Source: Plasmodium relictum
Taxonomy: Eukaryota; Apicomplexa; Aconoidasida; Haemosporida; Plasmodiidae
Direction of reading: 5' to 3'
Assembly: GCF_900005765.1 (NCBI RefSeq)
Contig: NC_041691.1
Location: forward strand, 1,054,001-1,118,000
DNA: 64,000 nucleotides
Position numbers and translations under genes: made by a program. Shown piece by piece: positions 10,948 to 19,900 of the stretch. How positions within the stretch are numbered: position 1 is the first letter of the stretch; every line of letters starts with the position of its first letter. The notes below the pieces were generated by a model. That model ran no database searches and was not told the DNA's origin. It worked only from the letters and a program-made list of their open reading frames with translations.

Positions 10948-11029
10948 ATAATTATATTCAGAAATTTGGTTTTTCTTCAACATAAAAACTCAGACGGCAC
11001 TTCCTCAAGGTTTTCATCATTATAATTAT
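10948..11029 (-). ncRNA. Box C/D snoRNA, target not recognised
   Basis: Minus-strand order: terminal stem ATAATTATA (11021-11029), C box ATGATGA (11014-11020), guide ending GGAAGTGCCGT, D' CTGA (10990-10993), C' TATGTTGA, guide ending AAAACCAAATTT, D CTGA (10958-10961), terminal stem TATAATTAT (10948-10956). The nine-base closing stem is perfect. The predicted targets (ACGGCACTTCC and AAATTTGGTTTT in DNA letters) are not rRNA segments I can place from memory. It is the C/D gene nearest the L7a stop codon on the same strand. Confidence 0.88.
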
Positions 11030-11085
11030 TAACAATATGCATTTTTTTTTTTTTTTTTTGCTAATATATAAAGAATAATATATTG

Positions 11086-11119
<34 letters not shown>

Positions 11120-11165
11120 TATATATATAAATATAATAAAAATATATTAAGCTGTATTCATATAT

Positions 11166-11285
11166 GCGGCCCACTAAAAAAAATGTCAATTTAGAAGTGG
11201 TTCCTAAAATTATGAACTTATTTTAGCTGATTTCTGGCAGTTAACAATAAATAAATAAAAATTAAAAGTCACTGTGGTAAATCAG

Positions 11286-11292
<7 letters not shown>
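11166..11292 (+). ncRNA. Probable H/ACA-type snoRNA
   Basis: Two hairpins are separated by an A-rich hinge. The 5' hairpin closes with CCACT/AGTGG. The hinge offers H-box matches to ANANNA (for example AAATTA near 11206-11211). The 3' hairpin has a perfect eight-base stem, GCTGATTT at 11226-11233 with AAATCAGC at 11279-11286, and ACA follows immediately at 11287-11289. A short inner CAGT/ACTG stem leaves small pockets. That is the H/ACA layout; its product would guide pseudouridylation. It faces opposite to L7a and to the C/D genes beside it. The target is not identified. Confidence 0.55.
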
Positions 11293-11360
<68 letters not shown>

Positions 11361-11374
11361 ATATATATATATAT
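11287..11374. repeat. (TA)n microsatellite at the L7a 3' end
   Basis: Nearly uninterrupted TA dinucleotides run from about 11287 to 11352, with a few GT steps before the end of L7a. It lies between the H/ACA candidate and the L7a stop codon and probably falls in the L7a 3' untranslated region. Confidence 0.85.
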
Positions 11375-11385
11375 TTTATTTTACT

Positions 11386-12453
11386 TTATAATTTAGAGGA
11401 AATTTCTTTTTTTTTTGCTTCTTCAATTTTTTTTGCTTTATCCTTCATTTTCTTTAATAACATAGATTTGGCACTCATTTTTTGTCCTCCCCATTTTCTT
11501 CTTATTTCAACATTGTTATTAAAGTTTTCTTTGCATATATTACAAAAATATTCTAATTTTTCTTGATCTTCTTTTGATACAGCTTCTATACATACAGCAG
11601 TTGCATTTTTTTTATGTACTAATTTTCCTAAAATAGCTTTATTCTTAACTATACAGTAAGGTACTTCTTTCAATCTACATAATGTTGGCAAAAATAAAAC
11701 AAGTTCAATTGGTGATACGTCATTAGCTATAACAACAAGTTTTGCTTTTTTATTTTCAACTAATTTGGTTATGTGATTTATTCCATATTTAACAAATAAA
11801 GGCTTCTTTTCCTTAGTCACAACTTGATTTAAAGCATCTTCTGCTTTTTTTAATAATCTTTTTTTTTTCTCTGCCTTGGATTCTGGTTTATATGCTTTTA
11901 AAAAGTTCATCAAATCTTGAGTCTAAAAAAGTTAATATAAATATAAATTTGCAATTGTTAAATATTCTAAAAAAAAAAAAAATGAAAAAAAAAAAAATTA
12001 TACTTGACTCTTCGAAAGAACATGATTAAATTGATTAATTGAAGGAGGAACTTTTAATCTTTGTAGTAATATTTTTTTTTTTCTTTGGATTCGAATAAAC
12101 CTTGGCCATTTTACATATTTTGATAAATCTTTTTTTTGTCGTACACCAACACCAATTATGTTACTTCTCTTTTTTTTTTCAAAAATTAATGGATTGCTTC
12201 TAATTCCCTTTTTCTTTTCCTTTTTTATTTCTTTCTTTACAGTTTTTTTAGTACTTAATGGGCATGGTGCTGGTGTTTTTTTTGAAGGTTTTTTTTCTCT
12301 TTTTTCTTTCACCTGCGATAAAAAAAGTATTGAGAAACAAAAAAAAAAATATCAAATGTTTTTTATGTAAGCAAAATTTTCTTTCTTTTTATGTAAAAAA
12401 AAAGTATTTTTATTTATAGATTTTATATTATTATCAATACGAAAATTTACCAT
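11386..12453 (-). CDS. RPL7A: 60S ribosomal protein L7a (eL8)
   Basis: Exons in transcript order: 12453-12451 (the ATG alone), 12312-12004, 11922-11386; total 282 residues, the usual eL8 length. The first exon is only the start codon, followed directly by GTAAAT. Exon 2 begins with Val-Lys and carries the basic N-terminal tail and the segment NPLIFEKK. Exon 3 holds the L7Ae/L30e-type RNA-binding fold, including the run [18 protein letters not shown] and the cysteine-containing strand that follows. It binds large-subunit rRNA in the cytoplasmic ribosome. Box C/D snoRNA genes lie downstream on the same strand. L7Ae-fold proteins also bind the kink-turns of C/D snoRNAs, but this protein is the ribosomal paralogue. 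Confidence 0.95.
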
Positions 12454-13092
12454 TTTGCAAAATTAAAATATGTTTGTAATTAAAAATATATGAAAATTTC
12501 TATATTTTTTATGTTTTAATTATTTTTTTTTCGTTCTTTTTTTGATATGTAAATCTTTTTTCTTTTATAAGTATAAATAATTTAAAAATAAAAATAAAAG
12601 TTTTACTATAAAAAATAAAAAAAATATGAAATATTCATGAAATAATTAAAAAAATATATATAATTTATAATAGTTTATATATATACCCCATGTATGTTAC
12701 AAATTGCATATGCATATTTAAAAAAATAAAATTACATTTATTTTATTCCCATAACATATTTTCATAAAATAAAATTATATAAAAAAAAAAAAAAAAAAAA
12801 AAAATATTTATATATACATATATATATATATATTACAACACAAAATGTAAACATATAAATATATATATATATCTTTTTTTTTCAATAAAAACTTAGTAAA
12901 ATTCACTAATGTAGGTGATTCAAGCGGTGCTTCAAATTCCAAAAGGATATGTTATTTTAAATATGTAATTTTAAAAATTTATTTTTAATTTTTAATTTTA
13001 TTTTTACTTCGACTTTATTTTTATTTTTTTATTATATACACCCAAAGAAATTAATATTATTTTTAGTAATCTATCTTGTGAAAAAAAAAGAG
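12454..13092. promoter_or_regulatory. Upstream region of L7a
   Basis: Very A/T-rich, with a poly-A tract near 12780-12804 and TA runs. It should hold the L7a promoter. A less A/T-rich island at 12893-12958 contains TTAGT/ACTAA and GGTGATTCAAGCGGTGC; it could be a small RNA or a promoter element, and I could not decide. Confidence 0.4.
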
Positions 13093-13869
13093 ATGGTTAA
13101 ATTATTGGATAACATAAAGTGCCAGGTATATTAATTTTTTTTGCATCCATTTCATTTAAATGAATATTTTTCTTTTTTATTATTTTTTTTAATTATTGAT
13201 ACTTTTTATTTGTATTATAATTTTATTTAAATTGTATAACATATAAAAATATTAACATTTATAATTAAAAAAACCCAAAAAAATTTAATAAAAATAACAA
13301 ATATACATATTTTTAATTTTAATAAAGAGTATATAAGCTTTCTATATGTGCCTTCAAGTTACATTTATTTTCTTGTAATATAGAATAATATAAAAGTAAT
13401 CAAAGTGCACATAATAAAAATATAATAAATATATATATATATATATTTTTTTTTTTTGTAATATGTAAAGTACTCATTTATTAATGCAATTTTGTTTTAT
13501 ATATTAATTATACTGATTTACATATTTATATTTTTATTAGTAGTAAGATACTTTTATAAAAATATCATATTAATATATATGCCCTTATATATATATATTT
13601 TTTTATATATATTTGTTCATTTACATGTATATTATTATCATATATATGTATATATATACTTTAAAAAAAAAATTTTTCATTTTTTTTTTTTATTGAACAT
13701 ATAAATATGTATACATATATTTTTATATGTTAAGATCTGAAATTTATTGACGTTGAAAAATATTTTAAGTTTATATTTTTTCAAATTTATTATTATTTTT
13801 AATATAATTTTTTTTTCTTTTTTTTATTAGCTTATGTATTTAATTACAAAAAAATATATTTTTTTGTAA
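13093..13869 (+). CDS. Possible three-exon micro-gene, 47-residue membrane protein
   Basis: Proposed exons: 13093-13125, 13471-13542, 13831-13869, all phase 0. Exon 1 reads MVKLLDNIKCQ from a good A-rich ATG context and ends CAG|GTATAT. Exon 2 follows an AAAG acceptor and encodes a strongly hydrophobic stretch, then GTAAGA. Exon 3 follows TTATTAG and ends with a short Lys-containing tail and TAA. The product would be one membrane span with a short soluble N-terminus, like small tail-anchored subunits. No family is recognised. Low complexity makes the hydrophobic exon easy to get by chance; exon 1 is the strongest part. It could also be a leader region or uORF of L5. Confidence 0.35.
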
Positions 13870-13971
13870 GTAATTTCATTATTATCTATATTTTAAGAAC
13901 TTTATTTTTGAAAGTTATTAAAAAACAAAAAAAAAAAAAAGGAAAAGAAGTATAAGAAAAAAATTTTAAAA

Positions 13972-15172
13972 ATGGCATATGTTAAAGTTGTTAAAAATAA
14001 AGCATACTTTAAAAGATACCAAGTGAAATATAGAAGAAGAAGAGGTATATATTTTTTCCTTTTTTTTTTTTTTTCATTTTTTCTTAAACATTATATTTTT
14101 ATATGCCTTAAATAAGTATAATATGTTCATGATTTATTAAATTGTTGTGACAAATATTTTATTCGAGGCTAGAAAAATGTTTATCAATGATAAAACGAGT
14201 TATGCTTTTTTTTTTTTTATAAGTTGCTGACTCACCTGACATTGAAACAAAAAATAATATTATTTTCATTTTTTTATATTTTATATGTGTATATATTTTA
14301 TAAGAAAACATATATATATTTATGTGTGCATTTTTTTTTTTTATTTATTAGAGGGAAAAACCGATTATAGAGCTAGAAAAGCTTTAATATTACAAGACAA
14401 GAATAAATATAATGCACAAAAATTGAGATTTGTTGTTCGTAAAACAAACAGTCAAATTATTTGCCAGATAGCTACTGCACATATTGAAGGAGATAAAATT
14501 TTAGCTGAAGCAAAATCTAAGGAATTAACAAAATATGGAATACCAGTTGGATTAAAGAATTATGCTGCTGCTTATGCAACTGGACTATTATGTGCTAGAC
14601 GATTTTTAAAATCATTAAATCTAGATAGTCAATTTGTTGGTGTTGAAAAAATTACTGAAGAAGTAGAAGATAAAGAAGAAAAGGAAGATGAAGATTCAAG
14701 AAAACCAATTAAAGCATATTTAGATGTTGGTATAACCATGACAACTACTGGTAATCGTGTTTTTGCCGCATTAAAGGGAGCATGTGATGGAGGATTACAT
14801 ATCCCTCATGGAAACAACAGATTTCCAGGTTCAAAGAATGAATTTAATCCTGAACAATTAAGAAAAAATATTTTAGGTATACATGTAGCTGAATATATGA
14901 AAACTTTAAAAGAAGAAGATAATGAAAAATATAAAGCACATTTTAATGATTACATACAAAATAAAATAGATCCAGATAATATTGAAAAAATGTATTTAGA
15001 TGCCCATGAAAAAATTAGACAAAATCCAGAAAGAAAGGAAAAAAATAAAGATAAAACTAAAAAATTTCAATCTAAACATGAAAAACCTAAAAAATTAAAT
15101 GCTAAAATTAGAAAGAAAAGAGTCAAGGAAAAGGTAAAAAAAAAAAAAAAAGGAATTACATAAAATAAACCA

Positions 15173-15233
<61 letters not shown>

Positions 15234-15646
15234 AATATCTATAAAAACATGATCTTTTGAATTAATTTTATAAAGAATATATATCGAAAATAAATTTAAT
15301 ATGAAAGATTTTTTATGATGATAAAACAGACCTGATTTGAAAAAAATTTGAGAATAAATTCTAATACTGAAAAAATCTTTTATATATATACATATACATA
15401 TATATATATTATAATTATATCTCTAAAAAAATTATTGTTTGGATTAATTTTATAAAGAATTTATATCGAAAATAAATTTAATATGAAAACAGATATGATT
15501 TGAAAAAAAAATTTGAGGATAAATTATAATGCTGAACAAATCATATGTATATATATATATATATATGTATATGTAAATGTATTGCATATATTTTATAAAT
15601 ATTTTTTATTTTTCAGCTAGCAAAGTATGTTGAAAAATTACAATAA
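13972..15646 (+). CDS. RPL5: 60S ribosomal protein L5 (uL18)
   Basis: Exons: 13972-14044, 14352-15133, 15617-15646; 294 residues. Exon 1 starts MAYVKVVKNKAYFKRYQVKY. Exon 2 has the 5S-rRNA-binding uL18 core: the segment TDYRARKALILQDKNKYN near residue 29, then GLKNYAAAYATGLLCARR and GARGxxDGG-like CDGGLHIPHGNNRFPG. Exon 3 supplies only nine residues (LAKYVEKLQ); without that splice the frame would run into Lys codons and stop at 15163. It carries 5S rRNA into the large subunit. Intron 2 (15134-15616) hosts a C/D snoRNA, and three more lie downstream on this strand. Confidence 0.94.
15177..15226. repeat. (TA)n microsatellite in L5 intron 2
   Basis: About 48 bases of pure TA dinucleotides just inside the second intron of L5, upstream of the intronic snoRNA. 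Confidence 0.9.
15304..15380 (+). ncRNA. Intronic box C/D snoRNA in L5
   Basis: Terminal stem AAAGATTTTTT (15304-15314), C box ATGATGA (15315-15321), internal CTGA (15332-15335), C'-like TTTGA, D box CTGA (15367-15370), then AAAAAATCTTT closing an 11-base perfect stem. The guide before D is GAATAAATTCTAATA; the spacer before the internal CTGA is only 10 bases, so only the D guide is likely used. The target is not recognised. Location within an intron of a ribosomal-protein gene is a classic snoRNA-host arrangement and suggests release after splicing. Confidence 0.75.
15408..15550 (+). pseudogene. Degenerate second copy of the intronic snoRNA segment
   Basis: This stretch is a diverged direct repeat of about 15229-15376. 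It shares TTAATTTTATAAAGAAT, ATATCGAAAATAAATTTAAT and the tail GATTTGAAAAAAA...TTTGAG. Relative to the first copy it lacks the piece holding the C box and the internal CTGA; only the final CTGA (15532-15535) remains. It can instead form a perfect ten-base hairpin, ATATGATTTG (15493-15502) with CAAATCATAT (15537-15546). It is best read as a decayed snoRNA copy. Confidence 0.6.
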
Positions 15647-15751
15647 ATAGAAGTGGTAATGTACTAAAATATTCAAAGGTAGCTTTTTTTTTTTTTTTTA
15701 CCTTTTTTATTTATTTTATTTGATTTATCAATTTATTAAAAAGGAAAAAGA

Positions 15752-15783
<32 letters not shown>

Positions 15784-15948
15784 AATTAAAATAAAGTAAT
15801 ATATTTATCATTATTATTAACTAGACTCCTTATATATATTTATTAAACAATTGCAAATTTATTATAAAAAAACAAAATCAGTATACTCCTTTTAAATAGT
15901 AAAATTTTTAGAATTGACATAAGTTGCTTATATAAGTATGTATATTTT

Positions 15949-16042
15949 TTTTTTTTTTTAATGATGATACTATAAAATATAATGGGTAATTTACGTCTGA
16001 AAATTATTGATGACCACATATAGACATCTGAAAAAAAAAAAA
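15949..16042 (+). ncRNA. Box C/D snoRNA, predicted 18S rRNA guide
   Basis: Order: poly-T stem strand, C box ATGATGA (15961-15967), D' CTGA (15997-16000), C' TTGATGA (16007-16013), D CTGA (16028-16031), poly-A stem strand. The guide before D', TGGGTAATTTACG, is complementary to CGTAAATTACCCA. I recognise this as part of the conserved 18S segment GCGYAAAUUACCC near the 5' domain. The D+5 rule puts methylation on the first A of the AAA in CGUAAAU, close to a known yeast/human site. First of three C/D genes downstream of L5 on its strand. Confidence 0.88.
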
Positions 16043-16094
16043 AAATATACAAATATAAGTAAAGAAATAAAACAAATTTCAAATTTTTTTTTTC

Positions 16095-16182
16095 TTTTTG
16101 TATATGATGAATAAAAAAATAAATAACTTTCGTTCTTCTGTATTCTAGGAAGTGAAGATAAATATATTGTCTGATACAAAAA
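16095..16182 (+). ncRNA. Box C/D snoRNA, 18S guide, tandem copy 1
   Basis: Terminal stem TTTTTGTAT (16095-16103) pairs with ATACAAAAA (16174-16182). C box ATGATGA (16104-16110), D' CTGT (16138-16141), C' GTGAAGA (16152-16158), D CTGA (16171-16174). The D' guide TAACTTTCGTTCTT complements AAGAACGAAAGTTA, a highly conserved 18S segment. This corresponds to the snR54/U59-type methylation site, from memory. The D guide reads AAATATATTGT. Its sequence is repeated about 156 bases downstream. Confidence 0.88.
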
Positions 16183-16251
16183 AAGAAAAATTTATTGAAT
16201 TTTTAAAAAAATATGTAATATATATGTAATAGTTGAATAATAAAAAAAAAA

Positions 16252-16337
16252 TTTTGCAAATGATGAATAAAAAAATAAATAACTTTCGTTCTTCTGTATT
16301 TTTGGAAATGAAGATAAATTTAGTATCTGATGCAAAA
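16252..16337 (+). ncRNA. Box C/D snoRNA, 18S guide, tandem copy 2
   Basis: Paralogue of the gene at 16095. Stem TTTTGCA (16252-16258) pairs with TGCAAAA (16331-16337). C box ATGATGA (16260-16266), D' CTGT (16294-16297), C' ATGAAGA (16308-16314), D CTGA (16327-16330). The C box through the D' guide is identical to copy 1, so the 18S AAGAACGAAAGUUA target is shared. The D guide (AAATTTAGTAT) and both stem strands have changed, the stem in a compensated way. The 65-codon open frame over this copy is a by-product. Confidence 0.87.
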
Positions 16338-16968
16338 GAAAAGAAAAAAAAATTTCATTTTTTGAAACTTAAGAATTTAGATAGTAAAAGAAAGTCATTA
16401 TTCTTGAAAATTATGAAGTATAAAAAATAAATATACTTTTAATGAGGAAGTGTATCTCAATTTGCAAAAATTTCAACTTTATTGAAAATAAGAATATTCT
16501 ATAAGAAAAACATTTGCATTTAGTTCATTGCTTCTTTCTCCCCTTTCCTTTTTTAATAAATTTTAAAAAAAAAAGTTACAGAAATTATCTGAAATTATTT
16601 TAATTTGCACAAAGTATTGTTTATTTTTGTGTAACTTTGTATAAAAAAAAATTTTTTTTTAAATTATCTACAAAATCGTAAATATATATAGTACACATAA
16701 TATATTCTGAAAAGTTCAAAAATATTTTTATAATGTATATTTTTATTATTGAATTATTAGGTTTCAGAAATTATATGTTGTGAAAAATTTTTAAAATATA
16801 AATTTTAAAATATCTAAAAATATACATATAGAATAATTTTAAGGTTTTTTAAAAATGAATATAAAGGGATATGTATAATTAAATAAAGACTATTTTTTTT
16901 TTTTTAAATATTAAAGGGCAAAAAAAAAAAGAAAAAAAAGTTATTAGCATATTTAAATTATGAATACT
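16338..16968. other. Intergenic, L5/snoRNA 3' side and Vps39-like gene 3' side
   Basis: Convergent spacer. A perfect seven-base inverted repeat, ACAAAGT at 16609-16615 with ACTTTGT at 16634-16640, encloses an 18-base loop and could be a terminator-like or small-RNA hairpin. Nothing else stands out. Confidence 0.4.
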
Positions 16969-19900
16969 TCAGTTGTAATTTTCCTCATCATATTTTTCTA
17001 AGCAGTATATATGAATTATTAATTTCTCTGAAAAGTAAGCAAAGCTTTTCTCAACTATAGGTGTATTACAAACATTGCAAATTCTAAACAAAATTATAAA
17101 AGAAACATAAGAATATGATAATAAAACATAAAAAGAATAGTATTTACTAAAATTTTTTTTTTTTTTTTTTTTTTTACATTTTGTCATTGATTAGAATTCT
17201 TTCTTCCTTTTTTTTTATTAAATCGTAAGAAATGTTTAAATAATGACTTTTTATTAAATTATGATAGACTTGTAAATTCATATTTATATTTAATTTTTTT
17301 TTCAAATTAAAATTTACAAAACTTGATATTTCTGAAATTTTCCATTTTTCTGGAATTATTTTAAATATATATATATTATCAAAATCATCATGATTAGAGT
17401 ATTTATTTAATATATAGAGAATATATTTTTTGTATTGTTGTTTTTTTTCATCACTTAACTTGGGTTCATTATATTTATCAATGTAAACTTTAACAAGTAA
17501 AAAGAAAAAACCAGCAGAACGATTTTTAGAATTTTCGTAAACTTTGAAATAACTTAATAAATCTATTTCTCTATTCTTGTGTTTATCACCAAATAATTTT
17601 TCATATGAATCTTTCTTCTGTTTTTTTATTTCATTTTCTTTTTTTTTTTTAGTTATATTCTCACTGATATTAAAATTTGGTATATTACTATTATCACTGA
17701 AATCAGATACTGAATTACAAGAAAAATCAGAATTCATTTCTTCAAATGAATCATTTGAATAATTATCTATAAAATAATTTTCATTAAAATTTGTTATATC
17801 ATCGCTTGAATTGCTTTCTTGCTCTTTAATAAGATGCAACATATAATCAAATTCATTCTTTTTTTTTTCTTTTTCATCTTCTTTCTCCTCTTCATTTTCA
17901 CTATTTTTTTTTCCTTTTTTTTTTTTTTTCATTTTTGTCTTGATACTTTTATTCATACTAACGTAACTGTACTTGTGATATTCCTTAATTATATCCTTAA
18001 TAAAATTTCCACTTATTTTTTTATTTTTTTTTTTAAAAAAATGTGTAGATGATTCAAGTTCTATTTCTCTGTTTTTTTTTAGTAATTCATAATATACTGT
18101 TTTATCATTATTATATATTCCAAAAAAAATTTTCTCATAATCTTCCTCACTAATTTTTTTAAAAATTTTTTTTAGTAAAAAATTATAATAATGGCAATAT
18201 TTTTCACACATTAGAAAGTTCTCTTCTGACAAAATTGCAAGACTATCACTACAATAAAAAACAATTACAAAAAAAAATAAATAAAAAATTAAATAAATGA
18301 AGTGAATAACAAAAATATAATAAAATATATTAAAAAATTTTTATTTTGTATAAGTTATATATATTAAAATAAAACTTAACATAAATATATATATATATTT
18401 TAATTACTAGTGTCTGTGTATTTTTCCATATAATATAGCCTTAACTAAATTAAGTTTGGGGTCTTTTATTATTTGAATTAGGTAACTTGTATCAATAGGA
18501 TAGTTAGAGTAGAGAATCTTAAGTAGTTTTCTTTTCCTGTAAAATAGACTCTTTTCCGTATCATTTATATACGATTCGGCTAAAGCAGTATTAATGTTTT
18601 CATTGTATTTATCATATTTCAAATAGCTTATAACATATTTTTGTATATAATATTTAATCTTTATATTTGATATTTTACTTTTTTCTAATTTTTTAAATAT
18701 ATTTAATATCTCATCAGGGCGTAATAAAAAATTTTTATTTATTATAAAATCAAAAAATAAATTTTCATTATGTTTAATTAAAAAGGGAAATGAGCATTCA
18801 AATAATTTTTTTATTTTGCTTTGCCCTATATTTATCATATGGACATTATCATTTAGAATAATTAATATATTATATATTTCTTTTAAAATAGCATTTAATG
18901 AATTATTTTTATCTATTTTACTTTTGAAATTTTGTTTTTCTAAAAACTTTATCCAAAATAAATATTTATCATTTTTTTCATTCTCCAGTTCTGTGTTTTT
19001 TACATAATCGTTTACATTTCCTGTTTCATTTGACGTTTCATTTTTAAAATTTTCTTCATTTATCTCATTTTTTTTATTATAATATTGAAGTATAAAATAA
19101 CACATTTCAATAGCCTTTTCATAATATTCAAATCTTATATATATCAAAACAATTTCAATAAATTTATATCTACTTTGTAAAAAATCTACACATTCATCAA
19201 TATTTATATTTAAATTCTTTGTTTTCATAATGAAATTAGAATAATTAATGTAATTGTTTTTAATCATCAATTTCAGTAAAATATTATCAATTAAATCGTG
19301 AATGTATAAATAATAATTATTATCCTTATGGCTTGTATCTATCTGCTTTTTTGAGTTATTCAAGCATATTGCTATATTTTCTTTATTTTCATATATATAA
19401 CCTCTTTTAGATAGTAAATATTTAATTAAACAATTATTTGCAGTATATAATATTTTTTTCTTTATTTCATCTTTCTCATTAGATAAAGTACTATTTTTTT
19501 CTGCTTCTTCAATAAATAAATCATTTTTTTCATTAATGTAACTTGAATAATTATGATCTATTAATTCTTCTATAGTACACAAAGATGGCAAAAATAAATT
19601 AAAATGTTTATTTATATTTTCTTCTATTTGGGTTTTTTCTTCATTTTGTATTCTTCTTTTGCATTCTATGGAAAAATCATTAACCCAAAAAAATAATAAA
19701 AAAAAGATATTAATATCTGTTTTTTCAAAATGTAAAAATGCTAATGAAAAATTTAAATTTTTGAAATAATAATAGGCACATGCTTTATTATATTCACTTA
19801 AAATATTAACTCTGTCAGATTCTTTTTCGAAATTATAATTTTCAATTAATAAAAAACCTTTTTCTATTTGTTTTTGTTCAATACACATATATAAATATTT

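Noticed and set aside
15843-16179. Minus-strand frames of 79 and 62 codons
   Set aside because: They are antisense to the C/D snoRNAs at 15949 and 16095 and have poly-Phe/Lys content.
16233-16430. 65-codon + strand frame
   Set aside because: It overlaps tandem snoRNA copy 2, whose boxes and compensated stem explain the sequence better.
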